Assembly: GCA_020628815.1 (NCBI GenBank)
Contig: JAHDEN010000002.1
Span: forward strand, 37,390-101,389
DNA: 64,000 nucleotides
Direction: 5' to 3'
Source of the DNA: Chloroflexota bacterium
Lineage (GTDB): Bacteria; Chloroflexota; Anaerolineae; Promineifilales; Promineifilaceae
Position 1 is the stretch's first letter. The number at the start of each line of letters is the position of its first letter. The position numbers and the translations under genes were made by a program. Below, piece after piece: positions 18,833-28,007 of the stretch. The notes under the pieces were generated by a model, which worked only from the letters and a program-made list of their open reading frames with translations, ran no database searches and was not told the DNA's origin.

Positions 18833-20146
18833 TTATCCCGCTAAGGCTAATTGCAAGCCTTCTTCAAAACGGGTCAATGCTTCTTCTGCGTCAGCATCAG
18901 AGTGGGCCGCACAAACGAAGAATGGTTCAATGCCCCCTTTCTCGGGCATCACCCCATGATTGTTCATATATTCGTAAATTTGCTCAGACAGCTTCCAGTT
19001 TGGGATTGTCTTTAGTTCTCGCCAATCTCTTGGCGCTTTTTCCGAGAAGCAGACCCCAAACATTCCAGGGGCTCCGTTGATAGAAACCGGAACACTGTGT
19101 CTGGCACAAATCTCTTTAATGCCATCCTGAAGCAGCATGCCGTGCTTTTCTATTTTGGGGAAAACCTTATCTTCTTGAATGAGTTGAAGCACAGCATCAG
19201 CAGCGGCCGTTGAAACCACATTACCCGTATACGTCCCCCCTTGAAATACTCCCCCATATTTCAAATTCATCATGATCTCTTTCTTTCCACCAAAAGCAGC
19301 AACCGGAAAACCATTACCCATCGCTTTGGCATAGGTCGATAAATCTGGAATCACGCCGAAAAATTCCCGTGCACCGCCGGGAGCAATGCGGAATCCCGTT
19401 TTGACCTCATCAAAGATCAGCACAATTCCATATTGGTCACACACGCTTCTCAAAAACGGCAAAAATGATGGGTCGGGAATCAGCGCATTGGCATTGCCAA
19501 GCATCGGCTCAACAATAATCGCCGCAATTTCTTCCCCTTTTTCGCTTAGGATTTCGGCCAGCACTTCCTCGTCATTCCATGGGGAGAGAATAATCAGATC
19601 ATTAAAGGCTTGTGGCACACCCAAGCTATTTCCCACAGCTTTCGGCCGACGTCGATCTCCAACCGCATCTAGTGAAGCACCCATTGTTGACCACATCACA
19701 GTGTCATGAGCTCCGTGATAAGACCCTTCGAACTTGAGGACCAATTCCCGGCCGGTTGTTCCACGTGCCAGCCGAATCGCATGCATCGTGCACTCCGTTC
19801 CAGTGTTTGCCAGGCGAGCCATTTCAACACCCGGGCACAGGTCAATAATGCGTTCACAAACGCTTACCTCATATTTTTGTGTCCCGGCAAAACTAACGCC
19901 ATGATCAATCGCTTCCTTAACCCTTTCGTTTACATATTCATTCCCATGCCCCACTAAAACAGGCCCCCAACCCAATCGGTAATCGATAAAGCGATTCCCG
20001 TCAAAGTCATACAAATACCCCCCGTGTGCATCAGCAACAACGACAGACTCTTCATCCCCATAATATCGATAATTTGAGCTCACCCCAAACGGTGTCACAT
20101 CTCTAGCTCTCTGGAAAAATTGGTTTGATTTCGTTCTATTTAGCAT
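18833..20146 (-). CDS. Class III aminotransferase, glutamate-1-semialdehyde aminomutase-like
   Basis: 437 residues. GTECTMHAIRLAR (phosphate loop), FEGSYHGAHD, IIVEPMLGN, LIFDEVKTGFR (Asp binding the PLP pyridine nitrogen) and the PLP lysine K274 in TYAKAMGNGFP are all present. It resembles HemL and its paralogues, but context argues against haem synthesis: the only operon partner is an MttB-family methyltransferase starting 1 nt downstream. A role in amine or betaine breakdown together with that gene is inferred. The gene diverges from the glycan operon. Confidence 0.85.
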   Translation of the reverse strand: MLNRTKSNQFFQRARDVTPFGVSSNYRYYGDEESVVVADAHGGYLYDFDGNRFIDYRLGWGPVLVGHGNEYVNERVKEAIDHGVSFAGTQKYEVSVCERIIDLCPGVEMARLANTGTECTMHAIRLARGTTGRELVLKFEGSYHGAHDTVMWSTMGASLDAVGDRRRPKAVGNSLGVPQAFNDLIILSPWNDEEVLAEILSEKGEEIAAIIVEPMLGNANALIPDPSFLPFLRSVCDQYGIVLIFDEVKTGFRIAPGGAREFFGVIPDLSTYAKAMGNGFPVAAFGGKKEIMMNLKYGGVFQGGTYTGNVVSTAAADAVLQLIQEDKVFPKIEKHGMLLQDGIKEICARHSVPVSINGAPGMFGVCFSEKAPRDWRELKTIPNWKLSEQIYEYMNNHGVMPEKGGIEPFFVCAAHSDADAEEALTRFEEGLQLALAG

Positions 20147-20558
20147 GCCTTACTAATTTCCTAGCTTTTTTAGACTTTTTCACGCAAGTACAATTTGCTC
20201 GTGAATCATAATACATTTTAATAAACGTGCCGACCTTATCATATTGAAAATTTCAGACCTTCTGCTTTCGAACAAGCACCATCCCCCCCGGCCAACAGTC
20301 ATATTTTCAATCTTTAAACAACGCGACCTATCCTCACACGACTAAACCTGTAACCGGATATGTAAGGTCTTTTATCTAACTTTACTTAAGAACAAAGTAG
20401 AATTTAATGCCGATTTGGATCAGTTACCACCAAGCAACAAAAAAGCACTACACACAAGTATCCACAACAAAAAAAGCCGCAAAAGCACCTATCAATCTTC
20501 GCCGTTTTTACTGATCCCTTTACGTTTAAAAAGCCCTTGCCAGAGGCATTACTAATTT
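20147..20558. other. 412-bp divergent intergenic region
   Basis: AT-rich spacer between the minus-strand aminotransferase operon and the plus-strand glycan operon, so it must hold both promoters. I see several AT-rich hexamers, for example TATTAT on the minus strand near 20207-20212, but no convincing -35/-10 pair, no operator palindrome and no coding potential. Confidence 0.5.
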
Positions 20559-20576
20559 TTGTATTACGACAAGAAA

Positions 20577-22166
20577 ATGAAAGTTACACAAAACAAGTTG
20601 TGGACCTCGACGAGCGAAATACGGGGGTTACTGTTAGTTATCCTAGGCATCTTTTCATTAGCCTTCTTTTTTAGCTGGTGGTTTACCAATTCCCGCCTAA
20701 CTAACACTTGGCTGGTCGTCGCTTTCATATTTGCAATCGTTTATGGATTGGGTCAAATTTTAGCCAGTTGGTTCCTCTATCTGGCTACCCATCAAGCCAA
20801 TTCAAGAAACTTCTCCAATTTATCTAAAACAACCAATCTAACCGTTGATGTTTTTGTCACCGCCTGTGGCGAAGACTTTAAAATGATTGCAAGGTCTCTC
20901 GAAGCAGCTTGTGAGCTCAATGGACCACATAAAACTTGGCTTCTAGATGATTTAGGTGATCCCGCTCTTGAAAGCTTAGCTGCTCAATTTGGCGCTGGAT
21001 ACTTAACACGTGACGGACATGAAAACGCAAAAGCGGGAAATGTAAATGCAGCTCTTGAGAAAACAGACGGGGATATCATCGTTATTTTTGATATAGATCA
21101 TATTCCAAGCCCAAAATTTCTGGAACGCACAATTTGGCACTTCGAAGATCCGTCTGTCGGGTTTATCCAAGTCATGCCCACATTTTCTAACAATGCAGAT
21201 GGCTGGGTTGCGCAGGCAGCGGCAGAGACGAGCTTAGACTTTTACAACCCCACCTCAAAAGGGATGGATGGGTTGCGAAGCGTCACAAAAATGGGGACGA
21301 ATTCGTTGATCCGCCGGAAAGCCTTACTGGATATTGGCGGTTATCAGTCTGGTTTAGCCGAAGATTTGGCAACATCCCTAAATTTGCATGCAAAAGGATG
21401 GGAATCTGTCTACGTTGCAGAACCCCTGGCACCGGGACTGGTTCCTTCAGACTTAGCCTCTTGGTTTACGCAACAGCTCAAATGGGCGAGAGGTGTCTTC
21501 GAGCTTCTACTTACAAAGTTCGTTGTGCTATTCCCAAAATTCAGCTGGGGCCAAAAAATCGCCTATATCGTTCGAACCACAAAATACTGGATAGGGTTAG
21601 TTACCTTCATCCATATCGCCCTAACGATTGTCTTTTTGTTTTCCAACTCTTCAATCGGCCGGGCTGGATTCGAAAACTATCTGCTTCACTTATTTCCGTT
21701 AGCTATCGCAGACTCAATCATACGGATGCTGGCTCTAAGACGCTGGCATTACCCTAGCATTGAAGCCATTAACCAAAGGCGTGCTGTGGCTTTAGTCTAC
21801 GGGACATGGCCCGTCTATACGCTAGCTTGGTTCATGGCAATCTTCCGTATCCCATTGCGGTTCAGGCCAACGCCAAAAGACAACGGAGGAATAAGAGGAT
21901 ATTGGTTGGCACCTCAAATTTTGGCCTTTTTACTCTTAATCGGTGGTGTGATTTACACAATGACACTAGCCAGCCACCCCATAAATTGGCTAACAATCGG
22001 CTTTGCCCTCATCCAGATCATGATCCACTTCAACTTTTTGTGGTTCTCATTTCCATCTTTAACTTTCTGGTCAAAAAGACTCCAAAATAGTGATCAAAAC
22101 GATATTAGCGAGCGGTATTTACATGCAAGCGGATCGAGCACATTGACCCAAAGGATATCTGATTAA
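20577..22166 (+). CDS. Membrane processive glycosyltransferase, GT2 (cellulose-synthase-like)
   Basis: 529 residues from ATG 20577, preferred over an upstream in-frame TTG. Two N-terminal transmembrane segments (about 15-65), a GT2 domain beginning VDVFVTACGED, the DxD motif as D172-I-D174 (FDIDHIPSP), the acceptor-site ED in LAEDLATSLN, the QxxKW variant of the QxxRW motif (Q299/Q300-W303, QQLKWARG), then about five C-terminal transmembrane helices. This is the BcsA/hyaluronan-synthase layout for polymerising a beta-linked polysaccharide from a UDP-sugar while moving it across the membrane. No PilZ domain is seen. First gene of a tight operon; the next gene starts 2 nt after its stop. Confidence 0.88.
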   Translation: MKVTQNKLWTSTSEIRGLLLVILGIFSLAFFFSWWFTNSRLTNTWLVVAFIFAIVYGLGQILASWFLYLATHQANSRNFSNLSKTTNLTVDVFVTACGEDFKMIARSLEAACELNGPHKTWLLDDLGDPALESLAAQFGAGYLTRDGHENAKAGNVNAALEKTDGDIIVIFDIDHIPSPKFLERTIWHFEDPSVGFIQVMPTFSNNADGWVAQAAAETSLDFYNPTSKGMDGLRSVTKMGTNSLIRRKALLDIGGYQSGLAEDLATSLNLHAKGWESVYVAEPLAPGLVPSDLASWFTQQLKWARGVFELLLTKFVVLFPKFSWGQKIAYIVRTTKYWIGLVTFIHIALTIVFLFSNSSIGRAGFENYLLHLFPLAIADSIIRMLALRRWHYPSIEAINQRRAVALVYGTWPVYTLAWFMAIFRIPLRFRPTPKDNGGIRGYWLAPQILAFLLLIGGVIYTMTLASHPINWLTIGFALIQIMIHFNFLWFSFPSLTFWSKRLQNSDQNDISERYLHASGSSTLTQRISD

Positions 22167-22168
22167 CG

Positions 22169-23632
22169 ATGCAAAATTTGAGAATCCTAATGGTCAATCT
22201 TGGGCTTCCCCCAGAGAGTTTAGGAGGGACAGAGTATTACACCCTAAATGTGTCAAAAGCGTTAATCGAGAACGGGCACACGGTTGGGGCTTTTTGTGCA
22301 ATAAATAATTTAAGCAACAAAAGATATTCTGTGACCAAGTCGGTTCAAGAGGGTGTTCAAGTTTACCGCGTAGCCAACTCTCACTTGTATGCTAGGCAGT
22401 TCAATGACTTCTTTGTCGACAAAAAGATTGATTCAATTTTCTCCGAGGTCTTAAAAGAGTTTAAGCCCGATCTTATTCACTTTCACCATTTAGCATATTT
22501 GTCAGCGACATTGCCAGAAATTGCTGACAGCTTAAACATTCCATCCATCATGACCTTGCATGATTATTGGTATATGTGTTTCCGTAGCCGCCTTTTAAAA
22601 TTCAACAACAAAATCTGTTCTGGACCACAAGAAGGCAGTCAATGCGCTGCATGTGATGATGGGAAATCTCCACATCCGATGAAAGTGGCAAAATATCCAA
22701 GGCTACTACAATTTTCCCACTCACCTTCAATCAAAAAGTTAATCACGACAGGTCTCCAGACAATCTCCCATGAAAAGGTTTCAGCGGTTAGGAATCTCGT
22801 GTCTGGAAATGACTCATCAACCACGGAAGAGCTTGATAAACCCGATCTTGAAACGCTTAGTAATCATGCTCTCAGGTTTATCACCTTCAAAAAGCAGTTG
22901 AGTTTCCCAAAAATAATTTTAAGCCCCTCAAAACACCTGAAACAACGTTATGAGGATGCGGGATTTAACAATATTGATTATTTGCCTCTGGGATTTAATA
23001 GTTCCCACCCGTTACCACCTATCCCGTTTGAAAACACCTTAAAACTCACATTTATTGGCAGTCTTGAAGCTCACAAAGGTTTGCATCAACTGCTGGACGA
23101 ACTGAGTTTATTAGACAACGAATCAATAGCTTTCGAAGTCAATATCCATGGCCATGCAAAAGATCCGATTTATGCGACACAACTGCACAACATGGCTTCA
23201 AGTTTAAATAATATTCAGGTTCATTTTCATGGGGCCTATCAGAGTGACAAGGATTTACGCACTATCTTAAAAAATTGTCACCTTGTCATCTTCCCCTCAA
23301 TTTGGGAAGAAAACCACCCGCTTGTGGTTAGAGAGGCTTTGTTAAACGGTCGGCCGGTCATCGCTTCAAATTTAGGTGGTGCAGGTGAATGCATAACCCA
23401 TCTTCAAAACGGGCTGCTATACAACCCGCTAGTTCCTGGCGAGCTTAGCAAAATCATCCACCAGCTGCAGGATGCGGCTTTAATCGATGCTCTTTATGAA
23501 GGAGCATGTCGGTCAGAAATAGCCACGATGGATGATCATGTAAGCCAGCTAACAAAAATGTACAGAAAAATTATCAGCCCAAACCCTTTTGAAAGTGCCT
23601 CAACTCCTCCAGCACAACTTTCAGTTTCCTAA
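22169..23632 (+). CDS. GT4-family glycosyltransferase
   Basis: 487 residues, GT-B fold. LGLPPESLGGTEYYT is the N-terminal acceptor-side glycine loop; LHDYWYMC and a cysteine cluster (C.GPQEGSQCAAC, around 150-165) are typical of a GT4 subgroup; TFIGSLEAHKGLHQLL opens the nucleotide-binding domain; EENHPLVVREALL holds the E-x7-E donor-binding motif. It likely adds one sugar to a lipid-linked or nascent glycan at the cytoplasmic face. It starts 2 nt after the GT2 gene and is followed 31 nt later by the sulfotransferase fusion. Confidence 0.88.
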   Translation: MQNLRILMVNLGLPPESLGGTEYYTLNVSKALIENGHTVGAFCAINNLSNKRYSVTKSVQEGVQVYRVANSHLYARQFNDFFVDKKIDSIFSEVLKEFKPDLIHFHHLAYLSATLPEIADSLNIPSIMTLHDYWYMCFRSRLLKFNNKICSGPQEGSQCAACDDGKSPHPMKVAKYPRLLQFSHSPSIKKLITTGLQTISHEKVSAVRNLVSGNDSSTTEELDKPDLETLSNHALRFITFKKQLSFPKIILSPSKHLKQRYEDAGFNNIDYLPLGFNSSHPLPPIPFENTLKLTFIGSLEAHKGLHQLLDELSLLDNESIAFEVNIHGHAKDPIYATQLHNMASSLNNIQVHFHGAYQSDKDLRTILKNCHLVIFPSIWEENHPLVVREALLNGRPVIASNLGGAGECITHLQNGLLYNPLVPGELSKIIHQLQDAALIDALYEGACRSEIATMDDHVSQLTKMYRKIISPNPFESASTPPAQLSVS

Positions 23633-23663
23633 CTGATTATCGAGAAGTAACAAAAAATGTAAA

Positions 23664-26162
23664 ATGCCAAATTCAAATAACATCACAGCCCCAATTACCG
23701 TTATTTCTATGCCTCGGTCCGGCTCTACGCTAGTTTCCGCAATTTTTGATCAGCATCCACAGGTGCATTCAGTCGGCGAAACAGCAAATTTGATTTTTGA
23801 TTCTTGGAACGCTGTTGAATTTTCAAGAGGGGTATTGCGTCCTTCGTTTAATCAGGACGGTAAATTACTAGAAACCTCTGAAAAGGCGGCCGGGGTTATT
23901 CAGCAAACTTTCATCTCACTATTTAAAAGTCCTATAGATGCATGGTTCCACAAACCAATTGGGATTCCCAAAATTTTGTGGCAGAAATTTGACGACACAG
24001 AATGGGCGGAGGCTGCTGAATGGTATTGGGAAGTGATGTTAAACGCATTCCCAGAAAGCAAATATTTCACCTTGCTCAGGCATCCATGTGATGTTGTTTT
24101 ATCAACAGAAAAACATCTTGGGTTTGAGCAGGCATCTACATGGAGACAGCTGGCTTTCATGGCCTACATATTGACCTATCCGACAGCACCGGTCGATTAT
24201 GCCATTCACTATGAACAGCTTGTCAACAATAAAGAGGAAACGACAAAAGATCTGTTTGATTACTTAGAGCTGCCTTTTAACGCCAAGGTATTAGAAGCAT
24301 TTAAAGAGGTTCATATTGGATCCAAGGGACGCAGAGACGCGGGCTCAATTAGTTCAACACGCAAGGATGAATGGCAGGAAATAGATTCAACCGCCGTTAC
24401 TCGCTCCCAATTAACCCTGATCGAAAATCTGTTCAATAAATTTGGATACCCGATAAGTTGGCCGGAGCAACTTACCGAGCTTGAAGAAAGTGATCAAAAC
24501 GTAGATTGCAGCTTAAATGGATCGCCATCAACAGAAGATTTGCTTGATTCGATCGAAAAATTAAACAGCAACATAGAGAATATCCATATGGATTACTCCG
24601 TCCGGTTGATTAAGTTAAATACTGAGAAATGGCAGGCGATAAAAAATAAAAACGGATCGACTCAAGAATTAAACAAATTAAGAGCTAAAACGGCCCATCT
24701 TGATAACCAAATCAACGATATTATGAACAGTCGAGGAGGCAGGGCTTTACAAAAATATTGGATGTTGGCAGATCGCGTCAAAGGTTTGTTACGCAAAGGA
24801 CCTGAACCAACGGGTCCGCACTTAAACGGGGTGAAGACGGATACCCCACCGGAAACAACGGACACAAAAGTTAGTCCCCCTTTAGACGCCAAAGAAGCAA
24901 GTAAAACGGTGACGTTCGTTTTGCCGGCCGGTTTTACTCTTGGTGGCGTCACCAACTGGTCAATCGAAATGAGCAAGCGGCTCAACCTAAAAAAGATCCC
25001 ATCCGCCTTAATCAAGTATCGAAATATTGGTCCTGAGTTAGCACTTGAGCATCCGCTCAACACAAGACTAATTAAATGTGATAGTCCACAAATCCCTGTA
25101 AAAGCAGAACTGTTGCAGTTTGAAACTGAATACAGAAAAGTTTTACCCGGCACATTGATACCTAATTACAACCCCAGAACCTATGCGATTTGTGCATCAA
25201 TAGCCAAGAATGAAGCACACAAAATTCGTCTTTTAGGATACGCCCATACAGATGAAGCTTCGTACTATGCAATCTTATTCTTCTATGAAAAACTAATTCA
25301 CAAGTTTGTAGCGGTAAGCGACGAAATTGCTGACAAATTAAAAACGTTGATGCCCCATCGATCCGGTGATATTTTGACAAAGCCCTACGGAGTTCAAGTC
25401 GATGAGACGGTCAAGATAACCAAGCAAAATGAGTCTACGCCACTTAAGTTAGTTTATGCAGGCCGAATCGAACAAATTCAAAAAAGAGCGCTCGATTTTG
25501 TAGATCTAGTCAAAGCCTTGATAGATCAAGATGTCAACTTCCGGTTAAAAATAGTGGGAGACGGCAGCATGAAAGAGGAGCTACAGGCTGGCATTAATGA
25601 GCTCGGCCCTGAAGCGCAACGGGCGGTTACGTTTGTCGAACCACTTGCTCCAACAGCCATGCCCAGCTTATGGGAAGAAGCGGATATTTGCGTACTTGTA
25701 TCTGAATATGAAGGGACCTCAATATCTCTGCTAGAAGCGATGAGCAAAGGCTGTGTTCCCGTCGTCACAGAGGTAAGCGGCGTTCAAAGGGTGATTCAAT
25801 CGGGCAAAAACGGCTTTACATCCCCCATAGGCGATATGGATAAAATGGCGAGTTTGATCAAAAGCCTAGACACGGATAGAGATCGCCTACAAAGCACTGG
25901 GACAAATGCACACAAAACTATTTATGAGCAGTTTAACTATGATGAATATGTCGATTGGTTTGCTTCTGAATGCGATCAAATCTGGGAACTTCCGCCAAGA
26001 AGCTGGAACCATGATGAACCGATCTTAATTAATCATAAAGCGATGAAAACTCTAGAGCATTCAATTACTCTCTTTCAGAATCAAATCAACAGCGATTCTC
26101 CAAGTTCTTTGACCCAATTAAACGATATTAAAGATTATCTTTTTTCCGGAAAAGTGGCATAA
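23664..26162 (+). CDS. Sulfotransferase-glycosyltransferase (GT4) fusion protein
   Basis: 832 residues. The N-terminal third (about 10-270) is a PAPS-dependent sulfotransferase domain: ITVISMPRSGSTLVS (PAPS-binding loop, residues 17-22 PRSGST), HPCDVVLS as the 3'-phosphate-binding segment, and FDYLELPF. A charged, helical linker (about 280-400) with coiled-coil character follows, including GGRALQKYW seen in GT-associated linkers. The C-terminal domain (about 415-800) is GT4: LPAGFTLGGVTNWS, LVYAGRIEQIQKRALDF, VSEYEGTSISLLEAM, CVPVVTEVSGVQ. This C-terminal domain is a close paralogue of the separate GT at 28004-29314. The fusion suggests sugar addition and sulfation are coupled on one glycan. 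No Shine-Dalgarno is obvious before ATG 23664. Confidence 0.85.
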   Translation: MPNSNNITAPITVISMPRSGSTLVSAIFDQHPQVHSVGETANLIFDSWNAVEFSRGVLRPSFNQDGKLLETSEKAAGVIQQTFISLFKSPIDAWFHKPIGIPKILWQKFDDTEWAEAAEWYWEVMLNAFPESKYFTLLRHPCDVVLSTEKHLGFEQASTWRQLAFMAYILTYPTAPVDYAIHYEQLVNNKEETTKDLFDYLELPFNAKVLEAFKEVHIGSKGRRDAGSISSTRKDEWQEIDSTAVTRSQLTLIENLFNKFGYPISWPEQLTELEESDQNVDCSLNGSPSTEDLLDSIEKLNSNIENIHMDYSVRLIKLNTEKWQAIKNKNGSTQELNKLRAKTAHLDNQINDIMNSRGGRALQKYWMLADRVKGLLRKGPEPTGPHLNGVKTDTPPETTDTKVSPPLDAKEASKTVTFVLPAGFTLGGVTNWSIEMSKRLNLKKIPSALIKYRNIGPELALEHPLNTRLIKCDSPQIPVKAELLQFETEYRKVLPGTLIPNYNPRTYAICASIAKNEAHKIRLLGYAHTDEASYYAILFFYEKLIHKFVAVSDEIADKLKTLMPHRSGDILTKPYGVQVDETVKITKQNESTPLKLVYAGRIEQIQKRALDFVDLVKALIDQDVNFRLKIVGDGSMKEELQAGINELGPEAQRAVTFVEPLAPTAMPSLWEEADICVLVSEYEGTSISLLEAMSKGCVPVVTEVSGVQRVIQSGKNGFTSPIGDMDKMASLIKSLDTDRDRLQSTGTNAHKTIYEQFNYDEYVDWFASECDQIWELPPRSWNHDEPILINHKAMKTLEHSITLFQNQINSDSPSSLTQLNDIKDYLFSGKVA

Positions 26163-26187
26163 ATCGCCAGACCCAATATAGAGGTCG

Positions 26188-26928
26188 ATGAAAATGAACG
26201 TGTCTAAAATTAAAAATATTTTGATTATTGGTATGTCTCACTCTTGGAGTTTGATAAATGCTGCCACACAAAATCGAAACCGGTTCAATGGTGAGCACAT
26301 TCAATTCAAAAATGAGGATTTTATAGAATACGATTATGAAAAGTATTTAGATTTTCAAGTTGACCACAAATTAGCTTTTACTGAACTGGATGCGGCTTTA
26401 TTATCGATTTTTGGCAATGAGCACAATAGTTTTGGGTTATTTGAAAAGCAGGTCCCCTTTTCTCTATTTAACAAAACTTGTGATTTTAATGCCTCAGACA
26501 ATCCAACTAGACGACATTTTGTCCCCAGAGAAATGCTAAAACAGCAAATGAAACTTATTTTAGAAAAAAGAAATACGTTTCTGATACTTAATGCCTTGAA
26601 AAAGCAATTTCTAACTAAGCCTTGTTATTTCATCTGCACGCCACCGCCCATAGCTGATGAAAACCATATTTTAAAGTTTGAAAATTATTATCCAGGTCGG
26701 CCGACAAACCAGATTGCACCAAGACAATTGAGATTAGAATGCTACAGGTTGCATTGTGAAATTTTGGCAGAGGCGTGCGACCTAATTGATATGCCTTTTC
26801 TGCAGTCTCCAGTAGAAGCAGCTGATACAGATGGATTCTTAAAGGAAACATATTGGCAGGACGATCCGATACATGCCAATTCAAAATATGGGCAGTTAGT
26901 ATTGTCTCAAATTGAGAGGCTATTATGA
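26188..26928 (+). CDS. SGNH/GDSL-hydrolase-like protein of unknown substrate
   Basis: 246 residues, no signal peptide or membrane segment. ILIIGMSHSWSL (S17/S19 region) resembles the first catalytic block of SGNH hydrolases, and D226-P-I-H229 near the C terminus matches the DxxH dyad; the block between is not recognisable by eye. A role as esterase or acyltransferase on the glycan is inferred from that and from its neighbour, a GSCFA protein with the same kind of fold, whose start overlaps this stop by 4 nt (ATGA, 26925-26928). The family assignment is tentative. Confidence 0.6.
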   Translation: MKMNVSKIKNILIIGMSHSWSLINAATQNRNRFNGEHIQFKNEDFIEYDYEKYLDFQVDHKLAFTELDAALLSIFGNEHNSFGLFEKQVPFSLFNKTCDFNASDNPTRRHFVPREMLKQQMKLILEKRNTFLILNALKKQFLTKPCYFICTPPPIADENHILKFENYYPGRPTNQIAPRQLRLECYRLHCEILAEACDLIDMPFLQSPVEAADTDGFLKETYWQDDPIHANSKYGQLVLSQIERLL

Positions 26929-28007
26929 GTAAAAAGCATCCTTATCAAGGTTTACCTACCTATCAATTTTGGAAAGAAGAGCCAGGTATCGAAAATCCAA
27001 ATCAGTTTGACCCGGTTACTAAAAAATCTTTTTTAATCGACAAAACTGATGCGGTGGTTACTGCAGGATCTTGCTTCGCGCAGCATGTAGCTAGATATCT
27101 AAATCGATCTGGCTTTAATCATTTCATAGCTGAAACAGCCCATCCCATGTTTTTCCCTGTCATCGCCGAAAAATTTAATTACGGGATGTTTTCCGCTCGG
27201 TATGGGAATATTTATACGGCACGGCAATTAAAACAGTTGCTGCAAAGGACATATGGTGAGTTTGAGCCCATTGAAATAGGTTGGACAAGTCGTGATGAGA
27301 AATCAATCGTCGATCCCTTCCGGCCGCAAATTCAACCGGGTGGATTTGTATCTGAAAGTGAGCTACTTGCTGATCGTCAATATCATTTTGAATCGATACG
27401 AACCGCCATTGAGCAAATGGATGTATTTGTTTTCACGTTAGGCTTAACAGAGTGCTGGATCGATCAGCGTGACGGGGCCGTATACCCGTTAGCCCCCGGG
27501 GTTGCAGGGGGTGTTTACAATCCAGAGAATGTGAAATTCCACAACTTTCAGCATAAAGAAGTAATTGATGATTTGCTGGATGCTTTAAACTACATTCGCG
27601 AAAAAAATCCGGCCGTTAAATTTATCCTGACGGTTTCACCCGTTCCATTAAACGCAACGGCCGAGGATCGTCACGTCTTTGTCTCCACAACTTTATCCAA
27701 ATCAATTTTAAGAATCGCTGCAGAAGAAGCCAGCCAGCAATTAAACCAATGCGATTACTTCCCCTCGTATGAAATCATCACCAGCCCGTATAGTCAGGGT
27801 AGATACTTTGGACCCGATCGCCGAAACGTAAACGAAGCAGGTGTCGCGCATGTCATGCGGCTTTTTCTTAAACATTATGGCGGCGTAGCAACCGTGCAAA
27901 ATGAATCAGTCGAGAACGAGCCGATTCAAGAAGCAAAAACAGAGCTTGAGTTAGAACAACAGGCTTTTGACATCCTATGCGACGAAGAGGCAATTTCAAA
28001 CCAATGA
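26925..28007 (+). CDS. GSCFA-domain protein
   Basis: 360 residues. The defining GSCFA motif is residues 48-52 in VVTAGSCFAQHVARYL; FTLGLTECWIDQRDG and FILTVSPVPLNAT are further family blocks. GSCFA proteins are SGNH-like, frequently found in capsule/exopolysaccharide loci, and are thought to act as glycan esterases or acyltransferases; no specific reaction is known to me. The protein appears cytoplasmic. The stop (TGA 28005-28007) overlaps the next start (ATG 28004) as ATGA, so upstream, this and downstream genes are all translationally coupled. Confidence 0.85.
   Translation: MSKKHPYQGLPTYQFWKEEPGIENPNQFDPVTKKSFLIDKTDAVVTAGSCFAQHVARYLNRSGFNHFIAETAHPMFFPVIAEKFNYGMFSARYGNIYTARQLKQLLQRTYGEFEPIEIGWTSRDEKSIVDPFRPQIQPGGFVSESELLADRQYHFESIRTAIEQMDVFVFTLGLTECWIDQRDGAVYPLAPGVAGGVYNPENVKFHNFQHKEVIDDLLDALNYIREKNPAVKFILTVSPVPLNATAEDRHVFVSTTLSKSILRIAAEEASQQLNQCDYFPSYEIITSPYSQGRYFGPDRRNVNEAGVAHVMRLFLKHYGGVATVQNESVENEPIQEAKTELELEQQAFDILCDEEAISNQ

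Noticed and set aside
18833..20146. HemL for haem synthesis
   Set aside because: The family match is real, but the gene is coupled to an MttB homologue, not to haem genes, and many paralogues have other substrates; I left the symbol empty.
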